In this document: piece by piece, positions 34,742-46,431 of the stretch
Position numbering within the stretch: position 1 is the stretch's first letter
Layout of the letters: each line of letters starts with the position of its first letter
NCBI GenBank assembly: GCA_026075535.2
Contig: AP026538.1
Span: forward strand, 6,014,001-6,078,000
Source of the DNA: Tricholoma matsutake
Taxonomy: Eukaryota; Basidiomycota; Agaricomycetes; Agaricales; Tricholomataceae
Length of the DNA stretch: 64,000 bases
Direction: 5' to 3'
The notes under the pieces: generated by a model
The model's database searches: none
What the model saw: only the letters and a program-made list of their open reading frames with translations
Told to the model about the DNA's origin: nothing
Translations under genes and position numbers: made by a program

Positions 34742-37700
34742 TCACATACGACCAAAGTCCATGACTTGAATGCAACACGGTGCAGCAGTGTGCCGTCGGT
34801 GGAATTCCTTGATTAACCAAGGGGCATTCACATCAGACTCTTCAACCCATGAGTTCTCCTCATACCCATAACCTTTCCAATGTACCAAATACTGTAGTTT
34901 TCCTCGACGCAAACAGCTGTCCAAGATTGATTCGACTTTGTATTGGGGTTCTCCTTCGATCACTGTATGTGGTGGTGGTGGGTGTGAATGGTGTCCTGGG
35001 AATGGATCTGGGGGAGCTGGAAGCAGTTTGACGACATGGAAGATGGGGTGGAGTCTGGACATGGAGGCTGGGAGGCGTAGACAATAGGCATGCATTCCAA
35101 CACACTTGACAATGGGGAAAGGTCCCAAGAAGCAATGAGCGAGTTTCTTGGATGGACATGTAGTGGAGATGTCACTGGAGTCAAGATAAACTCGATCACC
35201 AACCTTGTACTGAGGGGTTGGGGAATGGCGCTGGTTGTAAAATTGCGCCATGTTGTCCTTCGCCTTTGCTAAGGCTGCCCTTGCCTCCTCCAAGCTATCC
35301 CGCATGCATTCTGTGAACTCATTCACCGTCTCAATGTGTGAGGGAGTTTGGTGAGGTTCAAATCCCATGCATGGATGTTGTCCAGTGTCTAAGAGGAAAG
35401 GGGTCTGTTGAGTGGAAGCATGGACATGGTTGTTGTATCTGAACTCAGCCAAGGGAAGGAGATCGTCCCAATCATCCTGGCATTCATTGACAAAGATGTG
35501 GATGTACTGCTCCAGTTCCTGGTTGACTCACTCAGTCTGGCCATCGGTTTGTGGGTGATAAGCGGTTGAAGCGAGGAGTTTGATCCCCAGGAGTTGGCAC
35601 AGCTCACAAGTGAACTCTGCCATGAACTGAGGGCCATGATCTGAGAGGAAAGCACCAGGAAGTCCATGTAATTTCCACACATGGTGGAGGTAGAGTCGAG
35701 CGGCACCTAGGGCACTGACAGTGGTGTGAGTGGGAATGAAGTGAGCATGTTTTCCCACTGAGTCAACTGTGCACATCACCACATCAAACCCGTTTGACTC
35801 TGGTAACTCCACCACAAAGTTGACACTGATGACATCCCAACGACTCTCTGGAACAGGAAGGGGGTGTAGCTTGCCAATAGGCTTGTGACGAGGAACCTTG
35901 GTGCATAAGCAAAAGTCACAAGTGCAACAATACTGACCAATGAGCCGTGACATTTGTGGCCACCAATAGTTCTGTGAGGTGAGCTCCAAGGTCTTCCAGC
36001 GTCCGGGATGGCCAACAATCTGTGAGTCATGGTGTTGGGATATGATGTGCTGGCGAAGGTCTGGGTCATTGGGAACGTAGATGTGATCCCTGAAATACAA
36101 CAAGTCCTCCTTTTCAGCCCACTCTGCTGCATGTAAGGAAAGGGTCGATCCCTTCCTCAGTTCTTTAACAGCTTGGGTGACAACATCCTCATGTAAACCA
36201 CTACAGTTTGCACAACAAATGTCACGTAGGATGTCCCACTCCTCGCCCTGGGGTGCAATGCCTTCCAGTGCCCAAATGGTGAACAGGTCTGGCTGCAACA
36301 ACACAATGTTTTGGTTGTCATCGCTGCCATCCCCATGGTCTGGACGTTGGGAGAGGGCATCGGTCTTCCCCATGCTGCGACCCGGACGGTGGTGCAAGGA
36401 GAAGTCGAATCTGGATAGATACAGGGACCAACGAGCTTGATGACAGTTCAATTTCTTGGCTGTCATGAAGTACTCGAGATTCTTGTGATCCGTCCAAATT
36501 TCCACCTTGTGTTGGGCACCCTCAAGGAAGTGTCGCCACTCCTCAAGCGCACACATTATTGCCAACATCTCCTTGTCATGGATCTCATAGTTTCACTCTA
36601 CAGCACTAAGGCTTTTGGAGTAGAACACAACAGGATGCCACTTCTGGTCCTCCAGAGACTGCTGAGACAACACGGTGCCCGTCACAAAGTCAGAACTGAC
36701 AGCTTCTACACGAAAAGGACGCGAATTGTCAGCAAAGGTAAGGATGGGAGTGGAAGTGACCATCTCTTTAAGCTTTTCAAATGCCTCCTGTTGTGCATTA
36801 TCCCACCTCCATGCCTCCTTTCCTGTCAAGTCGAACAGTGGTCGTGCATGATGTGAGAAGTCCTTGATAAAATGCTGGTAGAAGTTGATGAAGCCCAGGA
36901 AAGACTGCACCTCCTTCTTGTTCATGGGCATCGGCCAAGCTGTGACCCTGTTCACCTTGATAGGATCCATCTCCACTTGACCCTCCGAGATAATCAGGCC
37001 AAGGTACTCGATCTTGGTCTTCTTGAACTCGCATTTGTCTTGACGAAGGTAGAGTTTGTACCGTCGAAGCTGTTCTAGGACGAGGCGCATGATGCGACAG
37101 TGCTCTTCAACTGTGCGAGTGAAGATGAGGATGTCATCGAGATAGATGCAGACAACACCTTCGAGGATGAGGTCATGAAAGATGTTGTTCATCATGGTCT
37201 GGAAGGTGGCAGGGCTATTAGTAAGGCCAAAGAACATGACAAGCGGTTCAAAAAGACCACGGTTGGTATGAAAGGCTGCCTTCCACTCATCTCCCTCCTT
37301 TATCCTCACATTATTGTAGCCCCAACAGACATCGAGCTTGGTGAAGTATCAGGCTCCACGGAGCTGGTTCATGAGTTCAGAGATGAGGGGTAGTGGGTAG
37401 CAATTTTTGACCATGATGTTGTTGAGCCTTCTGTAGTCTTGAACTGGTCAAAGTGAGCCATCCTTCTTCTTGACAAAGAAAAAGGAAGAGGCCATGGGTG
37501 ACTTCAATGGTCGAATATGTCCAGAGGCCAGGTGCTCATCAATGAACTGGTCAAGCTGTCGTTGTTCTTCAGGAGAGAGAGGATAGACCTTGCAGGATGA
37601 AGGGGTCGCACCGGGGGTGAGTTCAATCATGTGATCCCATGGCTTGCGCACAGGAAGAGAGTCAAACAACTCCTTGGAGAACACATCTTCAAACTCATGG

Positions 37701-38560
37701 AGATGAGGGAGTAAGGAATTAGTAGAGGATTTAGCAGTGTTGTTTTGTGGAAGGCCTTGGCAAGGCGTTGGGATATGTTTGATGTGGCACACACCTCGTG
37801 CGATGAGCGAATCACAGTGTAGAAGATCTGATCACCCTCCTCCACCCTTCCAATTCCACTTCAGGTATAGGCAGGGGTCCGGCACGACACTTCTGAGTAC
37901 ATCGTATCGCCGCCTTCTGTCCACAACATTCTTGCCTGGCTTCTGTGAAACATGTCTGACAGCGGGATGGACATCGGCTCATGGTAACCTCCCCGGTACG
38001 CCAGTCAACCTCTGGGTTATGGTCTTGAAGCCATGGATATCCCAAAATCACCTTTTGCTTTCCTAATTGAGTGACAGCAAAAAGGGCACACTCACTATGA
38101 TCTTTGTAATGGAGAACCAGTCTACAACCTCTCGGATGGCACCAGCTTCATTTGGGGATCCATCCACATTATACACAGGTATCGGACACGAGAGTGAGCG
38201 AGTATTTAGGCGATGTTGTTGTGCAAGATGGGAGTCGATGAAGAGACCAGTCGCACCAGAGTCCAGGAGCGCAGAGACACCAAGTATCTGTCCAGTGTCG
38301 GTCATCTGCAGTTCAATTGCTAGGTTCAAGGAATGTGCAGAGGGAGTGGATGCCACAATATACTTGTGTGGTAGTTTATGCTCCCATGATTTAATTTTGG
38401 GACGTGGAGTAGAAGGAGAGATGGGGAGAGCAGGTACATCTTTAGCCAACTTTGAAGGGTCAGAGAGGGGAGCAGTCACAGAAATGGATTCATTCTCTGG
38501 GGATTCAACTGACAAGACTTCAAAGTGGTTATGGACAGGCAGTGAGGGCGTACGATTCAC
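34742..38560 (-). pseudogene. Gypsy 3 pol: protease, RT, RNase H, integrase, chromodomain
   Basis: Protease has ALLDSGATGLFID (about 38232-38270). Then come GYPWLQDHNPEVDWRTG, RT (FFFVKKKDGSL, stop, [30 protein letters not shown]; catalytic YLDD near 37140) and RNase H (FRVEAVSSDFVTGTVLS, WTDHKNLEYF). Integrase follows (HHDSQIVGHPGRW, NYWWP, CTCDFC; AYHPQTDGQTE) and a C-terminal chromodomain (VESILDSCLRRGKLQYLVHW, KGYGYEENSWVEESD). The first integrase catalytic Asp is Asn in VISVNFVVELPES (near 35820), readable as GTCGAC to GTCAAC. In-frame stops near 37448, 37348, 36593 and 35528 are TGA. It is non-autonomous now, despite its young LTRs. Confidence 0.93.
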
Positions 38561-39692
38561 TCGCTGCGAATAGGAAAATCCTGCCCCTCTACAACTTCCA
38601 ACTTAATCTCCTCTGCAACTTGATCCTTCGCTTCCTCAACATCTACAAGTGCCAACAAGTCTTGCAAGAGTTCATCTCGTCCCTCAGGGGTGAGCATGTG
38701 GATATCCTGACGATGGGGACATGCTCCAGCCCTGTGTCCAGTTTCCCCACAATGGTAGCAGAGATCCAACTTACATGCATGGCTGTGGGCTGCATCAACA
38801 TCTGTTGGTACTGGGACGTTGACAGCTGGTGTGGGAGTTTGACAAACAGGAATGGGGTTAGGGTGGGGAAGGCTTCGATTGAAGGTGTAGGGCGTATGAG
38901 TGGTATTCAGAGCACAGAATGCAGCATTAAACGCCACATTTGTGAGTCGGTTCTCATCATAGAGTGAAGCAGCTTCATACCAAGCAAAGATATCATCGTC
39001 CGCTGGGTGTCCTTCCAACATCTGTGCAATCTGGTCCTGAATTTCTCGGTTGAGCCCCCATCGGAACTTCACCACCACTGGTAACCCACTCCCATATCCT
39101 GCCATGTCCACCAAATCCTTGAACTCATCGATATAGTCGTCCACGGATCAACATCCCTGGTGGTAAGCGGATGACTCAAGTCATGTCACTGCTCAGTGGC
39201 GTTCATTGAGGGGACAAAAGTGGCATACAAACTCAGCTCGAAAGTCACCCCGAGTGGAGAAGGGTAGAGAACCGAGTTCTTTAGTTTGATGCAGGATACG
39301 GTCCACATAGAGATAGGCACATTCAGATTTCATGTATGTGAAGGCCCAATAAATTTTTGCAGCCTCATCAACGAATTGATGCAACTGGAGACTGATGTAT
39401 AACTCACAGGAATTAAGGAATGCATGTCCCTGTGCATGTGCACCATTAAATTCAGCGGGGGGGGGGATGGTTTGATCTGGGTGCATTCCTTAGTGGATGT
39501 GTTTGGCAGAACATCATTGTTGGGTGCACTTGGAGTCGTAAATGGGGAACTATTGGTTGTAGGGTTAGTCTGGAGGGTCCTAACAAAGTTTTCGATCGTA
39601 GATTTAAGCGAGTTGATTTGCGCATGCATTCCGGAAATGTTGCTTTCAAGCGTGTCAAAACGTTCTGATGTGTCCATGTCGCTAGGGGGCAC
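38557..39692 (-). pseudogene. Gypsy 3 gag
   Basis: The frame starts at ATG 39692 (MPPSDMDTSERFDTLESNIS) with a predicted coiled-coil-like start (LESNISGMHAQINSLKSTIE). It shifts frame within a run of ten G at 39457-39466. The capsid-like part follows (AEFNGAHAQGHAFLNSCELY, AFTYMKSECAYLYVDRIL, RGDFRAEFVCHFCPLNERH), then three stops within about 20 codons. The remainder (DDYIDEFKDLVDMAGYGSGL) leads to the zinc knuckle CYHCGETGHRAGAC at about 38717-38762, which packages RNA in this family. The stops in the middle are TGA where Arg is expected. The G-run shift could be a sequencing error. Confidence 0.85.
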
Positions 39693-39843
39693 ATTTGGCG
39701 AAAATGGCGGCGTAATAAAGGCGAGATTATCTGGAACGGTGTGTAGGGACTCTGTGGAGCTTTGGGAAGCATCGTCCAGTCCATACCTGCCTATCTTGGG
39801 CAGTGTATTTGCAATTTTTGGGCCTTAGGGGAGAGTTTTCTAC

Positions 39844-40122
39844 TATAAGGGCAACCTAAGCCTCTAGCAAAGGGAAATCTGAAGTTAAAATTATACTACA
39901 TAATACAGGGATTGGGGACACACCTAGCAAAGGGAAATCCAAAGAGAAAACTCTAAGGATCCCCTTGCTGATGCCCAGTATATGTGAAGACAACAAAAAT
40001 CAAATATAACCTAAAAATAGAAAAAGGCGGAGATAGGCAGATCAAGGCCACCAAATGACATCATACCAAGGGGTAGGTGTCGGAAGGGGTACTCCGCAGA
40101 GCACCCCCCTAGTCCCCTTACA
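39844..40122 (-). repeat. 5' LTR of gypsy 3
   Basis: 279 bp, 4 differences from the 3' LTR. Followed by GATAC at 40123-40127. Confidence 0.95.
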
Positions 40123-40458
40123 GATACCCTCTATAGAACATACAGTAGGGGTTTCAGGAGTATTGGAAATGCAAGGGGGGACAGAGTCACTCCACATCTC
40201 CAAAGGATCAGGGCACATGAGGTCACTAGAGGGGGGAGTGGAGATTGATGGTGAATGTGATGGGTTCAAAGTAGGTGCAGCATGGGGCTGAGGAGTGCTA
40301 GCAGGCATATTAAGCTTGGCAATAGGTTTAGATGACTTGGATGGGCAAAGATTTGGACCATTTGGTGGTGGTGAGGATTGAGCATGGACCTGGTTGAGAC
40401 TCCAAGAGGGCACAAAGGTGCTATGTATATTTCCATAAGGTCCAGGTGACTGAAACAT

Positions 40459-41470
40459 TTGATAACAATGGCAAAAGACGAGGACAAAAGGCAAAGAGAT
40501 TGGTTTGAGGCACTAAGTGGGGTCGCGGTGGGAATGAAAGAGCCATGCAACCGTCTCCACTATCATAGCTTTTATATCACATGTCTGCTCATGTGAAAAA
40601 CATTATATTGTGTAGTGTATTGTAACTAGAGAAGGGGTAGACATCGCTAATGAAGAATGCAACAGTAGCAAGCAAAGGCAGGTGTTGGTAGAATTTGGAG
40701 GACTATCAAAAGAGAAAGAGGGTAGTAGGAAAGATAAAAGCAATTAAAGGGGTGATGAGCAACGCCAATGATTAGCAAGCAAAGACAGTCATCAGAAGGT
40801 AGAATTTGGAGGATGACCGAAAGAAGGCACTAAAGATAAGTAATTAAAGCGATCAGACACATCAATGTGAAATCAGAGAATCAAATGAGAACCAACGGCA
40901 CCCAGGCATTCACACAAAAGCCAGTGATCAACAGCTTCCTGAAAGGTGTGAGCTTCTCGATTGGGGGAAGAGTCCAGATTGTGTAAATGCATCAAGTAAG
41001 GTAGGGTTCATCCACAGCCAACATCATCACATGACTAAAGAGTGACAAATCGTGACAAAACACTGTATTTCTAATTACTCATTCAATTCCACTTTTTTCG
41101 CAAAAGTAAAACCTAAGATCTATGTAAAATATAATTCTCCAGAGGGTCTAGGTTCTCAATTTTCTATTTTCAGTGGAAGAAGAAAGTAATTAGGCATACA
41201 TCAATAATGTTCTGTTTTGGGTAATTCTCGGAAATAGCTGCTCTGCACCTCAAGCGTGTTGCGAGCCAATGAAAGAAATGAAAGACGGGCAGTGTTTATG
41301 GGGAGGTGGACCTGGCGCTCCACAAATCTTGGCCATCACGCGCACCCTGGCAAATGGAAATTAAGCCCTGATTCAGATAAGGAAAATGTTAATGTATACT
41401 GCTCATTATGTGTTTGACAATTAATTATTGACGCATAAATTAACAGGCCAATCCGTCAAAAAAAGCGAAA
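40459..41470. other. Intergenic stretch without recognisable gene
   Basis: Two diverged copies of a segment with agcaagcaaagRcaG...ggtagaatttggaggaYta occur near 40670-40720 and 40778-40820. No coding pattern otherwise. It presumably contains promoters of the divergent PD-(D/E)XK-like and DDE transposase genes. Confidence 0.45.
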
Positions 41471-44400
41471 ATGAGAGACCCCACACTGGCTGACCCAAGA
41501 ATAATCAGCAGTTCACCCCTGCATGAAGTTCACAATGTAAACTCAGCAACCTCATCCTCACATCTCAATATTTCTTGTTCTTCTCATCCTGCCGTCAACT
41601 ATGTACCACCTACACCAGAACTCGAGCCTGCCTTGGAAATTCCCACTCCAAGAATCCTTCACCCTCCTACAATTGAAGAAATTGTAGATAATGATGCTCC
41701 AAAAACATCAGATAAAAACTGGAGTGGGGAGGAAACATTCTGGATGTGTGAGGAGGGTGAGGAGGGTGAGGAGGGCGAAGAAGGGTGGGAAGCAGATGAG
41801 GAAAATCACACCTCAGTGTATGTGGAGGATGACACAATGGAGGAAGCAGCCTTCAACTCACAGCCTCGAGCTTATGTATTTGCACCAACACACGAAGATG
41901 CAGCTGCAGCTTTCATGGACATTACAAATATCTTGCGGCCTCCGAGGAAGAAAGGATGCGGTTACAAAAGTGCTGGTCTTGACAATGTTACATGCACTTG
42001 TCTTGAGGGGATGAGAATGTTTTTGGCCACATATATCTGCTTGGAGACAGACAGACTGGGACATCAAGGCAACTGGACAGAGGCATCCAATGTGATGGTT
42101 ACCATGCATTGTGAGAGCAAGCACCATGCCAGAAAGCTTTGCGTGTGGACGTGATCATTTATCAACGACCAAAAGGAGATCCCAGAGAATAGATATGGCC
42201 GCGGTAGCAAATCAGCAATCGATAGTGTTTAAGGGTCCAGTCCAGTTTGGTTTTTTGACCCAAAAATGTAAAGACCGCAACCTAAACCAGTCCAGGACTG
42301 ACCCAGATACTGCTAGAACCGAACTGGACCACCTAGGACCGGTCCTTTCTGGTTAAAAGACCAAAAAAGACTGGTTAAGACTGGTTTAGACCGATGTTTT
42401 GTTGTGAAATTTGTCGTATTAATATAACCCATATGTATCTAAGCAAATATTACCCGGACCTTATAACCACTGTACAGATAGATAGACATTGTAATTCCCC
42501 ATCATTCAATCTAACTTTTAAGACATTTCATCAACATTTGACTTGGCTATGATCAATATAAAAATACATCTACTGAATGACTCGTGCTGAACACCAAGAA
42601 ATGTAATGTGACAACCATAAATTATGTGATGCATAGCATGCATTGACAAATGGTGGGAGTATTATTATACATGTTAGTCCTATGATCATTAATAGAATCA
42701 AGCACATGATCAACATATGAGTAAGATGAAATGAAAATCAATCTGATACAACAAAATACTCATACAAAAATAGATTTGGTTATATCTTGCTCAATTCTTA
42801 ACCATTTTTTATGAACCAGAGGTCGAATTCTCCGGATTTTATGTGGGAACATGGTCCAATATATGTTTCCACGATTAAACTGGTCCTAACCGGTTCAGAC
42901 CAGTTTTCTTCGGTTTTACAACATCTTTCAAAATGGAAAGACTGCTAACTGAACTGCAAAAGACCGGTCCATAAATAGACCACTGGTCCGGTCTTTTCCG
43001 GTCCAATTCAGTCCAATTTCGGTCTTTTTTCGGTCCTATGGACTGGACCCTTCAACACTAGCAATCGATGATGAGGATTTGGCTCAAGAAATTCATCTAC
43101 ACCTCCAGCAGATTGGCAAATACATTAAAGTGGAAGACATAGTCCGGTACTGTGCCAAACCAGAGATCCTTGCTCGCTTGAAGCGCACCAAGACTATTTC
43201 ACTAGCAACAGCACAAAGATGGCTCGAAAAAATGGGATACCACTGGAAGAAAAATCTCAAGGGCCAGTATGTTGATGGTCATGAATGGCCAGATGTTGTC
43301 CACTACTGGCAGAATGTCTTCCTTCCAGCAATGGAACAGTACGAGGCTCAGATGCAAACCTGGGTGGATGAGCATGGATGGGATTTACCTCATGAGGTCA
43401 ACCATCCTATTGTTGCATGGGTGCATGATGAATCAATTTTCTATGCACATGACCACCATCAGACCACATGGTACCACAAAGATAAAACAGCAAAACCTTA
43501 TGCAAAAGGAGAAGGCATCTCATTGATGGTTGCTGACTTTGTGTCAGCTGATTATGGCTGGCTTCGATCGCCTGATGGAAAGGAATCAGCGCACGTCATT
43601 TTTTGCCCAGGAAAAAATCGTGAAGGATACTTCACAAATGAAGATATTCTTGCACAAGCAGATCATGCTATGGCAATCCTTTCAAGAAACTATCCAGATG
43701 AGGATCACTGCTTTATTTATGACAATGCATCAACTCACCTCTCGCGACCCGCCGACGCACTCTCAGCCACTAAAATGCCAAAAAATCCTTCAAAGCCTGA
43801 GAAGAACTTTGGTGTTCTGATTAATGTTGTTGGTTTAGATGGCCAGCCAATCCACGGACCAGATGGTAAGATCTTGAAGCAAAAGGTTTGGATGCGGAAT
43901 GGGAGATTTGATGGAAGGGAACAAGAGTTTTACTATCCAGAAGGTCATGAGAAGGCTGGTATTTTCAAAGGTATGGCTGCAATACTAACAGAACATGGTT
44001 ATGATGTGTCAAAGAAGAAAGCGCAGTGCGGGAAAAGTTTTGCAGATTGCCCTGTTGGCATAAAGGACTGCTGTTGCCGGCGCATCCTATTTAATGAACC
44101 CAATTTCATTGAGGAGGAATCATTGCTAGAAACTTGCTGCAGATATAGGGGTTATCCTGTCCACTTCTTCCCCAATTTCCATTGTGAGACCAGTTTCATC
44201 GAGCAATGTTGGGGTAATGCAAAGCAGCGATACCGTCTTCTCCTTCCGACATCAAAGGAAGAGGATTTAGAGCGGAACATAATTGCTTGTTTGGATGATG
44301 TACCACTCATCTCAATGCAGCGGTAAGCTTCCTTCCATCTGGTTATTGATTTGAGTATCCATGGCAACTGATTTGTAGATATGCGACTCGATCCCTCCAT

Positions 44401-44526
44401 TTCATGGATGCATATCGCAAAGGTCTAAACGGCAAGCAGGCAGCTTGGGTGGCAAAGAAGTACTGTGGTCATCAAATGATCCCTGACTCAATCCTTCAAG
44501 ATCTTGAAAAGGCTAATGTCACTTAA
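41471..44526 (+). pseudogene. DDE transposase of a basidiomycete Tc1/IS630-like family, split by a hAT MITE
   Basis: The frame starts at ATG 41471 with a Ser/Pro-rich then acidic N-terminus (EEGEEGEEGEEGW), followed by a domain ending KLCVWT and a TGA near 42153. The MITE at 42223-43060 separates this from the core, which resumes in frame (KSAIDDEDLAQEIHLHLQQI). The core includes a helix-turn-helix-like segment (TISLATAQRWLEKMGYHW) and the catalytic motifs WVHDESIFYAHD (Asp 1), CFIYDNASTHL (Asp 2) and FHCETSFIEQCWGNAK (Glu), with a CCCRRILF Cys cluster between. Intron 44323-44378 joins a C-terminal exon (RKGLNGKQAAWVAKKY) ending at TAA 44524-44526. 43079-44322 is open throughout. The N-terminal TGA and the insertion inactivate it. 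Terminal repeats were not found. Confidence 0.8.
42223..43060. mobile_element. hAT MITE (element 3), 838 bp
   Basis: The perfect 8-bp duplication gcaatcga (42215-42222 and 43061-43068) flanks inverted termini tagtgttKaagggtccagtc. The ends belong to the same family as element 1 at 6171. Subterminal ggaccggtc/gaccggtcc clusters are dense at both ends. The interior is AT-rich and non-coding. Excision would restore the transposase frame exactly. Confidence 0.93.
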
Positions 44527-44733
44527 TTGACTCTTATAGTAATTTCTATCTTATAATACTTGAGTAACTGCATAATTACATCTTACATTGTACATAGATT
44601 ACTTTACTAGTACATAGATTATCAACATGATCATTATCTGGACGCGTCATGAAGGAGAGCTGAGAAAGTATGACACATCCATCACATTGGGTCACATTAC
44701 ATGTGATGATGTTGGCTGCGAATGAGCCCTACC

Positions 44734-46431
44734 TTAAGAAATGGGAACCCTTGCTTCCTGCAAGCAGGTCTTGAAGCTGATTGTTCCTTCTGCTATCATC
44801 GCTGACCAGACTTCAGGGTCTAACCCATAGGCAAGTCCATCATCATCTACAAGAACAACCTGTATAATATTCATTATCTGTGAAGGGTAAGATCATGGCA
44901 TTTGCATATACCATAATTTGCCCGACTTCATTCACATTGACAGATGAACTTCCAGTGGATGCCCAGGCAAGTAATTTTGGTCGAAAACAGGGTTCACCAA
45001 TTGTTGACAGGTCTACCGATGTTGAAAACTGGCCTTGGACCTCTTCGAATGAGTTAGGACAAGGAATACCAGAACCACTATGTGATAATGGAGTCAAATG
45101 TCATAGAAGGACAAATTGAAGAAAAATGTTCAGCTACTTCTGTGTCGGCTGTCTTCACAGCCAGGTAAGGTTCCAAATCCTTGTAGCATGTGATGTTTGA
45201 CATCCAAAGAGCACTGAAGAGGAACTCCAAACCTCCTTCGAGAGAATTCACCAGCTAAGAAAGTTGCATAAGTATCCATGCTGATGACAACAATAAAGCT
45301 GAACCTTAGGGAAGCTGAAGCCTGAGAGAAAGGCTAAGATGTCAGGATGATCTGGTTGGGAGGGCCCAACAATAGCTCGATAAAGGATTTCACATGCTGT
45401 CCACTGATGAGTTTCTTTGTCTCAGCCAAGAAGTGGTCCCACCTATTGGAAGTGCTGATGAGTACATTGTATACAGACTAGTAATTGATAACAAAGCACC
45501 TGCATATCGTGATACATTATAAAATGGGACTCAAAAGGTGTCGGATCTCCAGTGTGGCCAATGGCAAGCCAGTTTTGAATCAATTGATGAAGATCAGGAT
45601 ACCAGTTACCCAAGAATGAAGGGTGGATAGCATTGAGATTAGATTGGTGAATGAAATAGTGAAGAAGAACCGGAGAGAGAGGGACTGGAGCAATGCCATT
45701 GATGATTAAGAGGCTGGTAAGTGCACCCAATGTAGCAAGACTTTGGCTGTGAGCAGAACTTGAAGGACCTCTAGCTGAGGACCTAGAGGTGGGGACAGTC
45801 AAAGGAGTCGAGGCAATAGCAACATGCCCATCCTGGCATGGTAAGAACCATTTGGTGGATTCATCATGGAATTCTTGAAACGCCAAGTGTAAAACCTCCC
45901 TCTCAATTCCTTCGCCAATGGAGAGTGTTTGTTTGTATCCATCCTGATTTATCTGAATTCTAGAACCAATTGGTTAGTATTCCACTTTGAGCTAATGTGA
46001 TATACTCATAAAACTTACATCACAAAGTCTTGCCCTGGAGCCAGAATATCAGTGAAGTCATTTGTTCGTGCCACTAGTGCAAGAGCCCTATTGAAACTTT
46101 GGACCAGCTCCTTAACATCTGTGCCCTGTATCTTCAAACAGTCAATGTCCACACCTCTTGTAGCCAAGATGTAGGCACGTTCTTTGAGGCAGTTGGGTGT
46201 AATGGCCTCTGGAAAATGGGAACCTGTCGGGGTCCATGGTTGTGACCACAATACAGTGGGAAGTGACGGTAACCTTCTCAGTGGGGCAGGGTGTGCAGTG
46301 GCTGGAGTAGGTGGCACTGTAGAAGAATTGCTTGTAGAAGACACAGTGCAGGATGGAGGGGGAGTGGCTGTGGAGGGCCTTGCTCTCCTACCATGTCTAG
46401 TAGTGTTTCGATTGGAAGGAAGCTGGTGCAT
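44734..46431 (-). CDS. HECT-like hypothetical protein, multi-exon
   Basis: Exon 1 (46431-46019, MHQLPSNRNTTRHGRRARPS) has a basic and Ser/Pro-rich start, then ITPNCLKERAYILATRGVDI and DVKELVQSFNRAL. Intron 45960-46018 joins exon 2 (45959-45500) in phase: INQDGYKQTLSIGEGIEREV, then FLPCQDGHVAIA and LLIINGIAPVPLSPVLLHYF. Further blocks read GSGIPCPNSFEEVQGQFS, IGEPCFRPKLLAWASTGSSS and a last exon (VVLVDDDGLAYGLDPEVW, SFKTCLQEARVPIS) ending at TAA 44734. The order matches, from memory, basidiomycete HECT-like proteins (ubiquitin ligase fold; the TC.....P block near the end is where the catalytic Cys would be). The junction around 45443-45500 does not splice cleanly, so a lesion is possible. Confidence 0.5.

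Larger units (their letters stand above)
34422..40122 (-). mobile_element. Gypsy 3: complete chromodomain Ty3/gypsy retrotransposon, youngest in the window
   Basis: Two 279-bp LTRs (34422-34700 and 39844-40122) differ at only 4 positions, 3 of them CG versus TG/CA. The target duplication GATAC (34417-34421 and 40123-40127) is intact. In the sense direction the LTR starts tgtaagggg and ends cccttata, so its terminus is TA rather than the usual CA. Total length is 5701 bp. A polypurine tract (gagagggggtga in sense) abuts the 3' LTR at about 34701-34714. Confidence 0.95.
33745..40458 (-). pseudogene. PD-(D/E)XK nuclease-fold-like protein, split by gypsy 3
   Basis: Exon 1 starts at ATG 40458 (MFQSPGPYGNIH), is Pro/Ser-rich and runs to 40123. 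Gypsy 3 lies between. The frame continues without a break at 34421 (SIEG then ILSELNLFLTRMAGAPNHIL) down to donor gtgagt at 34276. Exon 2 (34219-33745) has the nuclease-fold pattern: PDFAIYEQPD, PTIAWEVGYSETAKKLGQDA and GIQLVITVNIED. A D-(E-x-Y/SE)-like arrangement after a beta strand recalls restriction-endonuclease-like domains of fungal proteins, but the catalytic Lys is not certain. The frame ends early at 33745, with the expected C-terminus in another frame. Function is unproven. It could be a non-catalytic relative. Confidence 0.6.

Noticed and set aside
38452..38967. 171-codon plus-strand frame inside gypsy 3
   Set aside because: Antisense to gag, whose zinc knuckle and protease motifs are clear on the minus strand.
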